From positions 1 to 14,899 of the forward strand of contig JAJDCF010000032.1 in assembly GCA_029260955.1 (NCBI GenBank): 14,899 bases of DNA, read 5' to 3'. Below the pieces are notes generated by a model. It saw only the letters and a program-made list of their open reading frames with translations, did no database searches and had not been told where the DNA came from. Within the stretch, counting starts at the first letter, position 1. Each line of letters opens with the position of its first letter. Made by a program: the position numbers and the translations under genes. Of the stretch, positions 6,796-14,678 are shown one piece after another. The DNA is from Patescibacteria group bacterium. Its GTDB lineage: Bacteria > Patescibacteriota > Gracilibacteria > UM-FILTER-43-11.

Positions 6796-6824
6796 AGTTT
6801 ACAGATTAATTACCCGAATTCCAA
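6796..6824 (-). promoter_or_regulatory. Possible promoter giving a leaderless transglutaminase-like mRNA
   Basis: On the minus strand TTGGAA (6824-6819) and TAAACT (6801-6796) are separated by 17 bases; each matches the consensus at 4 of 6 positions. The predicted transcript start falls on or next to the A of the ATG at 6789, which would make the message leaderless. The boxes are weak and the call rests on spacing and position. Confidence 0.3.
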
Positions 6825-6848
6825 TTGAGACATTGATATATTCTGCAC

Positions 6849-6875
6849 AAACAAAAGAGGTCTAGGCACTACGAC
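6849..6875 (-). terminator. Weak intrinsic terminator of the 122-aa membrane protein gene
   Basis: On the minus strand a hairpin overlaps the stop codon: GTC-G-TAG, loop TGC, CTA-GAC (6875-6860), six pairs with one bulged base. It is followed by the U-rich run CTCTTTTGTTT (6859-6849). The stem is short and the U tract interrupted, so readthrough into the next gene is likely. Confidence 0.35.
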
Positions 6876-7237
6876 ATACTTTTCCAAAATAGCCATACAC
6901 CCATAGCAATTAAGAATAAGGCGCTAACAGATTGCTTCTTTTTGAATCTTTGCGCTTGCTTATGAATATGTTCAGGGAATCCAATTTTCGAAATTCCTTT
7001 TATTACAGTTGACCAGCCTAGAATGGTAATGAAAACCTCCCAGCTGTAAATCCAAACATTGTGCAGAATTACTGTCACTAAGCCCATTAGCAGGGTTATG
7101 TAGCCGGTAGATATGACAAAAGCTTTATCATCAGTCATCTCGATTGTTTTGCCGAGTTGTCCTGTAACAATAAACAGTGCTCCAAAGATTATGAAGAAAC
7201 TGCCCCAAAGCCTTGCTAAGAATATTGTGATATCCAT
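6869..7237 (-). CDS. Four-helix membrane protein of an uncharacterised family, 122 aa
   Basis: Four membrane helices are visible: residues about 7-27, 39-59, 63-82 and 102-119. Between the second and third lies LHNVW, and the third contains GWSTVIKG. That pairing of HN-x-W with a GW...KG segment recalls a widespread but unnamed family of small integral membrane proteins; this is from memory and could be checked by profile search. A basic loop (HKQAQRFKKKQ, about 92-102) is probably cytoplasmic. No catalytic residues are evident. The start ATG at 7237 follows an A-rich leader (AACAACAAAAAA) with no Shine-Dalgarno motif. The gene is divergent from the 99-aa gene across 163 bases that hold promoters in both directions. 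It ends in TAG. Confidence 0.75.
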   Translation of the reverse strand: MDITIFLARLWGSFFIIFGALFIVTGQLGKTIEMTDDKAFVISTGYITLLMGLVTVILHNVWIYSWEVFITILGWSTVIKGISKIGFPEHIHKQAQRFKKKQSVSALFLIAMGVWLFWKSMS

Positions 7238-7269
7238 TTTTTTGTTGTTATATTTGTTAAATCGATTCT

Positions 7270-7298
7270 AATTTAGCACGAATCACAAGGCTTATAAA
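7270..7298 (-). promoter_or_regulatory. Possible extended -10 promoter for the 122-aa gene
   Basis: On the minus strand TTTATA (7298-7293) is followed after 17 bases by TAAATT (7275-7270), preceded by TGC as in extended -10 promoters. Start near 7263 would give a leader of about 26 bases. Both boxes match 4 of 6 positions. Confidence 0.4.
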
Positions 7299-7336
7299 GA
7301 AAGCTCGACGATCACCCTAAAAGCAAAGTGAAGAGT

Positions 7337-7365
7337 TTGACACACATGTCTGTGTATGCTATTAT
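7337..7365 (+). promoter_or_regulatory. Strong extended -10 sigma-70-type promoter for the 99-aa gene
   Basis: A perfect TTGACA (7337-7342) and TATTAT (7360-7365) are exactly 17 bases apart, with TGC directly before the -10 box (7357-7359). This is the best promoter in the window. Transcription should start near 7372, about 29 bases before the ATG at 7401. Confidence 0.75.
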
Positions 7366-7381
7366 ATTAAGTGAAATTCAC
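7342..7381 (+). promoter_or_regulatory. Two inverted repeats on the 99-aa gene promoter, possible operators
   Basis: ACACA-TGTC-TGTGT (7342-7355) lies inside the -35/-10 spacer; GACA and TGTC (7339-7342, 7347-7350) form a nested second pairing. GTGAA-A-TTCAC (7371-7381) lies at the predicted transcript start. Both positions are where a dimeric repressor would block RNA polymerase. No other copies were noticed in the window. Confidence 0.35.
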
Positions 7382-7400
7382 ACCTTAATTTCCACATAAT

Positions 7401-7700
7401 ATGGCTAAAGCATCCGAACAACCCAGAATGAATTCAGAGAAAAGAAAGAAGATTGTAGAGCTAGTTGACGCTATACTTGCGAATGGCTCTGAAGCAGAAA
7501 TTCAAAGACTGCGGGATTATGCTGATAATCCTGATACAGCTACAGCCGAAAGCATGATAATTACTCAAAGACTACTCCTAGACCATGCAATAGGTTCTGG
7601 CGGCAATCAGTCGAATTATACAAAGGGGCCAAAAACCTCAGAAGGTCGTCAAACACCTCCCAAACCTACTCTGGATCAACTAGATCAAATTCAAAGATAG
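7401..7700 (+). CDS. Small soluble helical protein of unknown function, 99 aa
   Basis: The ATG at 7401 lies about 29 bases behind a near-consensus promoter and has no Shine-Dalgarno motif. Residues about 10-70 are predicted helical (SEKRKKIVELVDAILANG, then EAEIQRLRDYADNPDTATAE and IITQRLLLDHAIG). The last 30 residues are Gly/Ser/Thr/Pro/Lys-rich and probably disordered. There is no signal peptide or membrane helix. No family is recognised. A second ATG at residue 10 is possible. Its promoter is separate from that of the giant gene behind it, so it may be expressed under different conditions even though readthrough is likely; the strength of its promoter against its small size suggests an abundant product. 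Confidence 0.7.
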   Translation: MAKASEQPRMNSEKRKKIVELVDAILANGSEAEIQRLRDYADNPDTATAESMIITQRLLLDHAIGSGGNQSNYTKGPKTSEGRQTPPKPTLDQLDQIQR

Positions 7701-7718
7701 AGCCCTAGTCATCAAATT

Positions 7719-7750
7719 CCAATTGAGTGAAGTAGTTTCTTGGCTTTTTT
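7719..7750 (+). terminator. Very weak intrinsic terminator after the 99-aa gene
   Basis: CCAA and TTGG with an inner GAA/TTC pairing form an imperfect hairpin directly before CTTTTTT. The U run is good but the stem is poor, with an unpaired stretch of about six bases, so termination is likely partial at best. Confidence 0.25.
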
Positions 7751-7780
7751 GAGGAAAGGTGAATTTATTCAATTATGGGT

Positions 7781-7809
7781 TTGACACTATCAACAGACTA
7801 TGTTAAAAA
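7781..7809 (+). promoter_or_regulatory. Promoter for the giant helical protein gene
   Basis: A perfect TTGACA (7781-7786) is followed after 17 bases by TAAAAA (7804-7809), itself preceded by TGT as in extended -10 promoters. Start near 7816 gives a leader of about 27 bases to the ATG at 7843, the same geometry as the 99-aa gene. Confidence 0.5.
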
Positions 7810-7842
7810 TATATCCTTATATTGCCCTCTTACTATTTAGTT

Positions 7843-10800
7843 ATGCCAGCGAAAAATGGTCCAACAGGTGTGGAAGTTGATGGTCACGCTCAGCAAAAGA
7901 AAATTAGGAAATTCCTGGAGACTTGTGGCTGTCCCGTACCCGAAGGTGCCTCAGAAGAAGATATTGATGCGATAGCTATCGCATTTATTCAGAAATCCTT
8001 TCCCAATCTCAATCTTAGCCTTTCTCCAGAGTCTTCCATGCAAGTGGTAAATATGATCTGTAAGAGGTTTAGCAATGGTGCGGCAAAGCAGGTATTGGAT
8101 GGCGTCTTAATTAAGCTTGAGGAGCAGTTACATTCAATTTCAGATCTTGAAACAGCTCTAGACTTAGCACAGGAACTTCGAGGGCTTTCAATAAATCCAG
8201 CTGGTGTAACGGATTTTATGCTCAGAAATCGCAAGCTGACTGACTCAATGGAGTTTTCGAACCTATCTGACGCCGTGGTCAGGGTTATTAAAGCGGCTTC
8301 GGCTAGCCAAAATGTTGTATTGCCACGGGTATTGATGCTTGCTACAAAAAATGAACTTCTTAATGAGGCAAAGGATTTTGATGTGCTTTGCAAACTTCTT
8401 GAAACTGGCATTTATCCAACGCCCAATGTGTTCTCGCAGCTCCGCGATATGGCTGATGAGCAATTGGAGCGCGAATTCCTTCAAATGCTTCACGAAAGAA
8501 TGGATCTGATTAGGACGGATGAGAAGATCAATACAGATGATGCGATCGATCTTGAACTTTATTATAACTACCTGAATGTTCCTATCAGTTACGAGCAATT
8601 CGGTAATATGATGAAGGCGATCAGCGATGATGAGATACCTCCCATACCGCCACATTTTACGCCATTTCGAATTTCAACCAGAGGTGTAGAAGTTCTAACT
8701 GAGGATATCGACCACGAAGCGACCAAAGGTATACTGGATGGCTTGTCAGAAGCTTCTCGCGTCGAGTCTGCGCGCTCTTTTTTACAGGGTCTGCCTCACA
8801 TGTCTAAGAAGGAAATGCCTGTTGATAAAAAATATGAAATGATGGGCTCCATATCGATAGCCTTGGGCGATAAAATGGAGAAGGCAGGCATGGTTGAAGA
8901 GACTCTTTCTAGCCCATTCAATGAAACAAACGTATTGAGTGAGACAGAAAAGATTCTAAAATTAAATCCTTCCTATCAGAAGATTACTTGGCTCAATTAC
9001 GCACGATTTGCGCTGGGCCAGTTTATCAAAAAGGGCGAGGAATTAATGAAAGACAGCAAGCTAGTAAGTGACGAGCGAAATATGGTACTGGCTAATGTGG
9101 CTAAGGCAAAAGAGCTTGGCGGAAAATGCGTAGATGCTTTTATGGCAGATCTTGACCCCGTAATGGATAATTTCACCGAAGATCCAGAAGGCTATAAGCA
9201 TATTTATGTTATTCATGACATGCTGATGGAGTTTGAATTTAAAAGTAGACACTCAGAAAAAGATAAGGAACAGTATCGTAGAATATCGGATGCAGCCTAT
9301 ACAGTCAGTTTTGCCCGTGTTGAAGCTCTGAGTGATGAGGACATTGAAGATGTCTTGAGAACCGCTTCCATTCACTTCTTTAGGGCTGGTGTTAATACAC
9401 CAGGTGCTAAAAAGAAGCTCTGGGAGTGCCTACTACATCAGACATTGCTAAACTCTCCGGCGATTGCTGAGGACGTGACCAGTGGAAGAACTGAGGTTGC
9501 CCTGCAGGCAGCTCATGGACTTTATCAGGAATATATCTCTGATCAATTGGCCAAGAACCTTGAGCAGGAACAGTACCTGAGCGACGACTTCGGCTCATTC
9601 CTACGCGAGGCCATTTTGGCGGAGGTTAAGGATGTTGTAGGCAGACTTAGGGGATACATTGGTGGTGTAGGAAAGCAGTTAAGAAAGAAAGGGCAAAGCG
9701 ATGAGTTAAAAATGCAATTTCAAAGATTTAAAGATTCACTTACTAAGAAAATAGAGGAATACGAACGGGGGGCGCAAAAAAGACAGGAGCGCGGCAGAGA
9801 GTTTTCATCTCCTGCTTACGCAATAAAGATGCTGGCAGGCAGCTGTAAGTATCACAGTACAGATAACAGAACTATCAACAAACTTTCCAAAATTCCAGAT
9901 CTTTCTGAATTTGAAAAAAAACTAATGGAAAATCTACAACAGAATGTTGCTGCTTGTGCTCAGCTCCTTGGATTACCACAAGAGCTGTTGAGTCGATCAG
10001 GCATGGCTTATGCTCCAAATGCTGGCTATGATGCCGTCGAAGAGGGCTTCGCTGAGGCTATGAACATCCTTAGTAAATTGGTTGATAAAGATCTTCCGGA
10101 ATACAGCAAATACATGAAAGAGCGTAAAGCAATGGAAGCCGAGCACATCATGGAAAAAACTCGGCGAAAGAACGAAATTTACTCTGATTACCTTGAAGAG
10201 CTGGAAGAAGAGGGGTTGGATTATGATCCTGCTGAGTTCCATCAACGGGCGCGTCCGGTTGTAAAGCAGATCGATCAGGAATATTCAGTAAAATACAAAT
10301 CACTCCGAAAAGCCTTTGAGGCAGAAATGGGAGATTCATTTAAACTAGTGACTCAGGCACAGAGAATGCGTGATCGTCTGGAAGATCTGCATGGTGCTCT
10401 ATCGCCGCTTGATGAAGTTAAACAAGAGGCGTTAGCCCCTGTCACAACGCAACTCGATAAGCTTACTTATCGTGATTTGGGTAAAGATGAATTTGAATTC
10501 ATACCCTCAAAGAAGCGCGGCGACATGATAAAGGGTTGGGTAACTGGTGATTGTTCCAAAAACGCCTCTCATGGCAGACAGCTCTGTAACAAGGGCTTCG
10601 TCAATTATCGTGTTTATAAGACGGTAAATGGCGAAAGAGCCTGGGTGGGCAATGTTTACGTTCTGGATGCATATTGGGGTAGTTCAGAAAAGGCAGGTCA
10701 ACCAGTGATACTATTTGATGCCATACAGATAAATCGTTCAACTCAGATCAATAGCAACCTGTACGTACAGGGTATTATTGATGCTTTTGCAAAAATCGCA

Positions 10801-12582
10801 CAGCACAACAACTATGCCTTTATTACTTCGAATCAGATTCATACCACAGTGGCAGATTACTTGGTTTCTAATACGCCTCAGATAAGAGAGGCGTATATAA
10901 GACTCACTGAAGAAAACGCCAATCTTCCAAAAGATGGCGCTCATGTTGGCATATCAGATGAAAGTGCAAAAAAAACTTTTCAAGCCCTGAATATAGGTGG
11001 TCAGACTTTTAAAGTTTTGTGGTCCCATCCCGATACAGAGCCAGTTGTAGATCTACAAGAGCTAAAGGAGCTTCTTGGCCAGGCTGTCGATGAAGAAGTC
11101 ATAACTTCTCTGCTAAAAAAGGCGGAAACAGATCCCTTTACTTTTGGCTTGAACTTTCAATCCCAAAGAGGCTATGAACACTTACAAAGACTGCAGTCAG
11201 ATCCAGCGAAATTGAAACTTTATGTAACCTTGATGGATCGCTATTTTGGCTATAGGGCTGCCCAGGCAATCCTCGCTAACGAGGCTGACTTGGAACTACT
11301 CGGTCAATTTGATCAACTTGGTGAGGACTATGCTGAACTAGCTCTACAGTTTCTATATTCAGGAAGAAGGGCAGTGCATTTCTTTTTAAGAGATGTACTT
11401 ACCGCTACTAAGGATGCCGATGAAGAGACAAAGGCCCTTTATAAAAAACTACTCTATAACCAGACAATACTGCGACCGGAGCAGATTGAAGAAGTTAAGC
11501 CTCTTTATGGCTCTTTCGATAAAATTGAAGCTGGTTCATTACTTTTAAGCACTTACCGAAGATGCTCGAATTTTGGCCTTAGTGGTATGCAAAAGCTGGC
11601 CGAACTAATTGATGCGGGCAGCTTGGGTACTGATGACAAGTTCATATTGAATGAGCTGACCAACTCCACATTCCTAACTGAGGGCTATGATCTTGAAAGA
11701 GTTGTCACGAGCCTCAAACGCTTCTCAGAATTTATGCCAAGCGATACTTCGGCAGTCCTGGATCCTTCGTATTTGGCTATTCTGCTGCGCGTCAGAACAT
11801 TTAAGGATCCCGAAGAACTAGAAAGGTTTGTTGATGCTTTTGACGTTGGAGAGGTATTACAAGATGATGAAAAAAATGCCATTCTAGGCTATGCGGGCAA
11901 AATTATATATGACCGACGTCATAATCAATTTACGCCACTTGGCGATGTATTTAAGGTTATGCTGGCAGCTGATCTATTTGAACGTCAGCATGGTGACTCT
12001 GACCAAAAAAAGCAACAAAACCTCTTTAATACCAAAGCCATATTTACAAGGCTTATGACTGACCCCGATTCCTTGCCGGATTTCCTGGCAATGATGGAAA
12101 ATTTGAAAACGTGCGGCAGATTGGAGGAAAGGATTGTATTACTTGGCCACCTTCTAAGCAGAAAGGCCTCCTCTAAAAAGCTAGCACTTATTAGCGGCGT
12201 GGATGATCAGGATATCGAAAAAATGTATTTCTATCTTGCAAATCTCGATAACGCTATGATTGAAGACGATGAAACACTTGAAACATTGCACGCCAAATTC
12301 ATCAGAGAAAAATATGAAGAGTCGGGTGTAGAGAGGCTCAAAAATATCGATCAATTGATCAAAACGGGTGAAGATTTCGGCTTCGTGAAGAAGGGGCAAG
12401 AGAGTATATTGCAGAGCTTCTTTGATCTGAGCAATCTAGCTTCGATGGACCATGTACAGGAAGGCGAGACGGAAAGGATCAAGAAAAAAGATTTGGATGA
12501 AGGAGTACCCACAGGATACGCTGGACTTGCTGAATTCATGGGTGACCAACGTAGCGTTTTCACATTACCCTATCATAAGTAA
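7843..12582 (+). CDS. Giant, mostly helical protein with an embedded alpha/beta module, 1579 aa
   Basis: I choose the ATG at 7843; a TTG at 7822 would add seven residues but lies almost on the predicted transcript start. There is no signal peptide or membrane helix, so the product is cytoplasmic. Residues 1 to about 595 are helical, perhaps a helical-repeat scaffold. Coiled-coil-like stretches lie at about 598-653 and 758-853. At about 875-1060 a different, strand-rich module appears: DEFEFIP, GWVTGDCSKN (Cys near 903), FVNYRVYK, WVGNVYVLD, VILFDAIQI, then a helix (IIDAFAKIAQ) and YAFITSNQI. The strand-helix order suggests a GNAT-like fold, with low certainty. Residues about 1063-1579 are again helical. 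I know no named family. The pseudokinase-HTH gene starts 19 bases after its TAA, so the two should be expressed together. Confidence 0.85.
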   Translation: MPAKNGPTGVEVDGHAQQKKIRKFLETCGCPVPEGASEEDIDAIAIAFIQKSFPNLNLSLSPESSMQVVNMICKRFSNGAAKQVLDGVLIKLEEQLHSISDLETALDLAQELRGLSINPAGVTDFMLRNRKLTDSMEFSNLSDAVVRVIKAASASQNVVLPRVLMLATKNELLNEAKDFDVLCKLLETGIYPTPNVFSQLRDMADEQLEREFLQMLHERMDLIRTDEKINTDDAIDLELYYNYLNVPISYEQFGNMMKAISDDEIPPIPPHFTPFRISTRGVEVLTEDIDHEATKGILDGLSEASRVESARSFLQGLPHMSKKEMPVDKKYEMMGSISIALGDKMEKAGMVEETLSSPFNETNVLSETEKILKLNPSYQKITWLNYARFALGQFIKKGEELMKDSKLVSDERNMVLANVAKAKELGGKCVDAFMADLDPVMDNFTEDPEGYKHIYVIHDMLMEFEFKSRHSEKDKEQYRRISDAAYTVSFARVEALSDEDIEDVLRTASIHFFRAGVNTPGAKKKLWECLLHQTLLNSPAIAEDVTSGRTEVALQAAHGLYQEYISDQLAKNLEQEQYLSDDFGSFLREAILAEVKDVVGRLRGYIGGVGKQLRKKGQSDELKMQFQRFKDSLTKKIEEYERGAQKRQERGREFSSPAYAIKMLAGSCKYHSTDNRTINKLSKIPDLSEFEKKLMENLQQNVAACAQLLGLPQELLSRSGMAYAPNAGYDAVEEGFAEAMNILSKLVDKDLPEYSKYMKERKAMEAEHIMEKTRRKNEIYSDYLEELEEEGLDYDPAEFHQRARPVVKQIDQEYSVKYKSLRKAFEAEMGDSFKLVTQAQRMRDRLEDLHGALSPLDEVKQEALAPVTTQLDKLTYRDLGKDEFEFIPSKKRGDMIKGWVTGDCSKNASHGRQLCNKGFVNYRVYKTVNGERAWVGNVYVLDAYWGSSEKAGQPVILFDAIQINRSTQINSNLYVQGIIDAFAKIAQHNNYAFITSNQIHTTVADYLVSNTPQIREAYIRLTEENANLPKDGAHVGISDESAKKTFQALNIGGQTFKVLWSHPDTEPVVDLQELKELLGQAVDEEVITSLLKKAETDPFTFGLNFQSQRGYEHLQRLQSDPAKLKLYVTLMDRYFGYRAAQAILANEADLELLGQFDQLGEDYAELALQFLYSGRRAVHFFLRDVLTATKDADEETKALYKKLLYNQTILRPEQIEEVKPLYGSFDKIEAGSLLLSTYRRCSNFGLSGMQKLAELIDAGSLGTDDKFILNELTNSTFLTEGYDLERVVTSLKRFSEFMPSDTSAVLDPSYLAILLRVRTFKDPEELERFVDAFDVGEVLQDDEKNAILGYAGKIIYDRRHNQFTPLGDVFKVMLAADLFERQHGDSDQKKQQNLFNTKAIFTRLMTDPDSLPDFLAMMENLKTCGRLEERIVLLGHLLSRKASSKKLALISGVDDQDIEKMYFYLANLDNAMIEDDETLETLHAKFIREKYEESGVERLKNIDQLIKTGEDFGFVKKGQESILQSFFDLSNLASMDHVQEGETERIKKKDLDEGVPTGYAGLAEFMGDQRSVFTLPYHK

Positions 12583-12601
12583 TACCTAATTAATCCCAAC
12601 C

Positions 12602-14671
12602 ATGCCACACTTTGGAATGCAGCTAGTTCTAGCTCCGCGAATGGAACTCAGGCAACAGCTAGCAATGAGACTCGAAATGAGGCTTGAACAGCGCCTTGAA
12701 CTCAGCTTGCGCCTGACGCTGCAGCAGCATCAGCTCATGGGAATTGATGGTGTAGATGACCCCATGAGGGTGAGATATTTTGAGGTTCCAAAGAAGGGAA
12801 GGGGCAAGAAGAAAATGCGCGCTATCGCAAAGATATATGAAGGGGCCGGCAACAATCATGATGCAGCAATTGATGAGGCCTTAAACTGGGAGCAGTTTCG
12901 GAAGTTGGGCTTTGAGACGCCCGAAATACTTGGACTACTAAAAAGCCAGGACCAGAGCTACTTGCTAAGCAAATTCGAGGACAAGGCTGCCAATTTTGCC
13001 ACCCTTGTTTCCGATCCTAAGATTCTAGCCAAGTTCATAAAGCACTCCAAGTCAGCGTCAACCGATGTTTCTACCGAAGAACTCTTCTCGCGTTGTGGCA
13101 CTGAACTTGCCCGCTTGCATCTATCAGGCATTGATAAAGAGAATTTTTGCCCACGAAATATAATGATTCGTTTGGATCCAGAGGGATACATTATACCAGT
13201 TCATACTGGCTTTTCTCGTGTTAAATTTGGTTCTGAGCCGCTCAATGAAAAACAAAGAAATAGCTCACTAGAGGCTGTAATGAGGGAGTTTGCAAGGCTC
13301 ACCGAAGTGACTAAAACACAGCTAGCTGCCTTTGCCGAGGGCTACAGTCGATATGAGACCCTTACCTTCAAATATGAACCAGGTGAGGTCGTTCGCGCTC
13401 TGCGAGACAAACTATTGGCTACTTTGAGTACAGGATTACCGGATGGAATTGATGCCGATGCTGATAAGGGCGATGAGGAAGGAGTCGAAGAGACATTTCC
13501 ATCACTTTCAGATAAATTTGAACAAATTGCCCTTGAAGCACCGGAGTATAAGGGAGAAAACTGGAAGTCAGACAAATACCTCCAAGATATAAGAAAAAAG
13601 TGGCATGAAGCGGTTTGCAGCCTCTTGCCAACGGAGGATGTTTGCTACAAAGAAGCCCGAACTCACAAGCTCATTCAGGCCTTGTTCAGGAAATATGTGC
13701 TCGAAGGCAGTGTAGCGATAGGTGATGCTGCTGAGCTTGAGGATGATGAACTCAGAATGGACCCCGGTAACGCTTCAAAGCTTACTAAAGCGATCTTTAA
13801 AAAGTACAACATTCCTAAGCTTGGTGCTCTGAATCAAACCCTTTGGACATCTATGGCACTGAGGACCTACAGACAACTGCCGCCCAATTGTAGCCACGCT
13901 GATATGCAGAAGAAAATGCGGAAGCAATTTCGCGGGGCCCCAGAAAGAAGGACAATTGCGAAATATATGAATCAGCTAAAGTCTGCTGGAAAGATTCCTA
14001 CTCTGGACAGCAAGCTATTACGAAAAGCCTATGACTATTCTAATCAACAGCTAGAAGCGGGAGATATCCTAACAGTGGAAGCCTGCTCCGAAGAGCTTCA
14101 GCTGCCTGCTGATCAGATAGAGTTTGTGATAGACAACTGCAAGCGTAATTATCTGACCTCAGCAATTGAATCACATGTTAAAGGTGAAAATGAAATTGAT
14201 GTTCCTACCCTTTCAACCCAACTCGACATGGATTCAGACGCTATAATAGAGACCATCGTTGCTCGAGAACCAGAATACAAGGATCGCATCATGTCTGTAC
14301 TAGAAGAACCAGAGGAAAACGAGGAACCAGAGTCTGAACCAGCTGAAGATAATGAGGTTCAGCAGCCGCAGCCTGGAACAGACAATGAAGTATTGGAGGA
14401 TCAGCTTGCAGCATTAATTGATAATAATCCCCATCTTACAGATCAGGAATTAGCCGATATGTTAAGTATTGACGATAATACGACCCAGGCGCTCTTACAT
14501 AATTTAAAAGTGCGATGTGCCGTGGATGAACATAGACAAAGAGTTTGCCGCTTAGTCATGAGTCAGCCTGGCATTGACGATAATGGGATTATGGAAGAGA
14601 CAGGACTTTCCATTACCACAATTCACCTGGCCCTTCGTGAAGCACTACTCAGAGGAGAGATACGAGAGTAA
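12602..14671 (+). CDS. Pseudokinase with sigma-54-region-I-like N-terminus and repeated HTH-like units, 689 aa
   Basis: Residues 6-43 are a Leu/Met/Arg/Gln-rich helix (MQLVLAPRMELRQQLAMRLE onwards) recalling sigma-54 region I, whose hallmark is QxLxMTPQLQQ. Residues about 55-255 follow the protein-kinase/phosphotransferase plan: K77 in AIAKIYEG, E92 or E97 as possible helix-C glutamate, hinge YLLSKFED (120-127), LARLHLSGI (169-177), then KENFCPRNIMI (179-189) and IPVHTGFSR (198-206). Where active enzymes have HGD and DFG, this one has K-E-N and H-T-G. N186 remains, but both catalytic Asp residues are gone, so it should be a pseudokinase. From about 390 to the end I count about five HTH-like units (near 415-468, 470-515, 517-565, 598-640, 643-689), with an acidic linker at 567-597. 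Likely a DNA- or protein-binding regulator cotranscribed with the giant gene. Confidence 0.8.
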   Translation: MPHFGMQLVLAPRMELRQQLAMRLEMRLEQRLELSLRLTLQQHQLMGIDGVDDPMRVRYFEVPKKGRGKKKMRAIAKIYEGAGNNHDAAIDEALNWEQFRKLGFETPEILGLLKSQDQSYLLSKFEDKAANFATLVSDPKILAKFIKHSKSASTDVSTEELFSRCGTELARLHLSGIDKENFCPRNIMIRLDPEGYIIPVHTGFSRVKFGSEPLNEKQRNSSLEAVMREFARLTEVTKTQLAAFAEGYSRYETLTFKYEPGEVVRALRDKLLATLSTGLPDGIDADADKGDEEGVEETFPSLSDKFEQIALEAPEYKGENWKSDKYLQDIRKKWHEAVCSLLPTEDVCYKEARTHKLIQALFRKYVLEGSVAIGDAAELEDDELRMDPGNASKLTKAIFKKYNIPKLGALNQTLWTSMALRTYRQLPPNCSHADMQKKMRKQFRGAPERRTIAKYMNQLKSAGKIPTLDSKLLRKAYDYSNQQLEAGDILTVEACSEELQLPADQIEFVIDNCKRNYLTSAIESHVKGENEIDVPTLSTQLDMDSDAIIETIVAREPEYKDRIMSVLEEPEENEEPESEPAEDNEVQQPQPGTDNEVLEDQLAALIDNNPHLTDQELADMLSIDDNTTQALLHNLKVRCAVDEHRQRVCRLVMSQPGIDDNGIMEETGLSITTIHLALREALLRGEIRE

Positions 14672-14678
14672 TCATTAA

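Noticed and set aside
6817..7727. 13-base repeat AATTCCAATTGAG present at 6817-6829 and 7715-7727 in two intergenic regions
   Set aside because: One or two shared 13-mers are expected by chance in a window of this size, and the copies have different relations to their genes.
12770..13366. Active kinase or aminoglycoside phosphotransferase
   Set aside because: The general fold order is present, but the HGD and DFG aspartates are replaced (K-E-N, H-T-G), so an active call is not supported.
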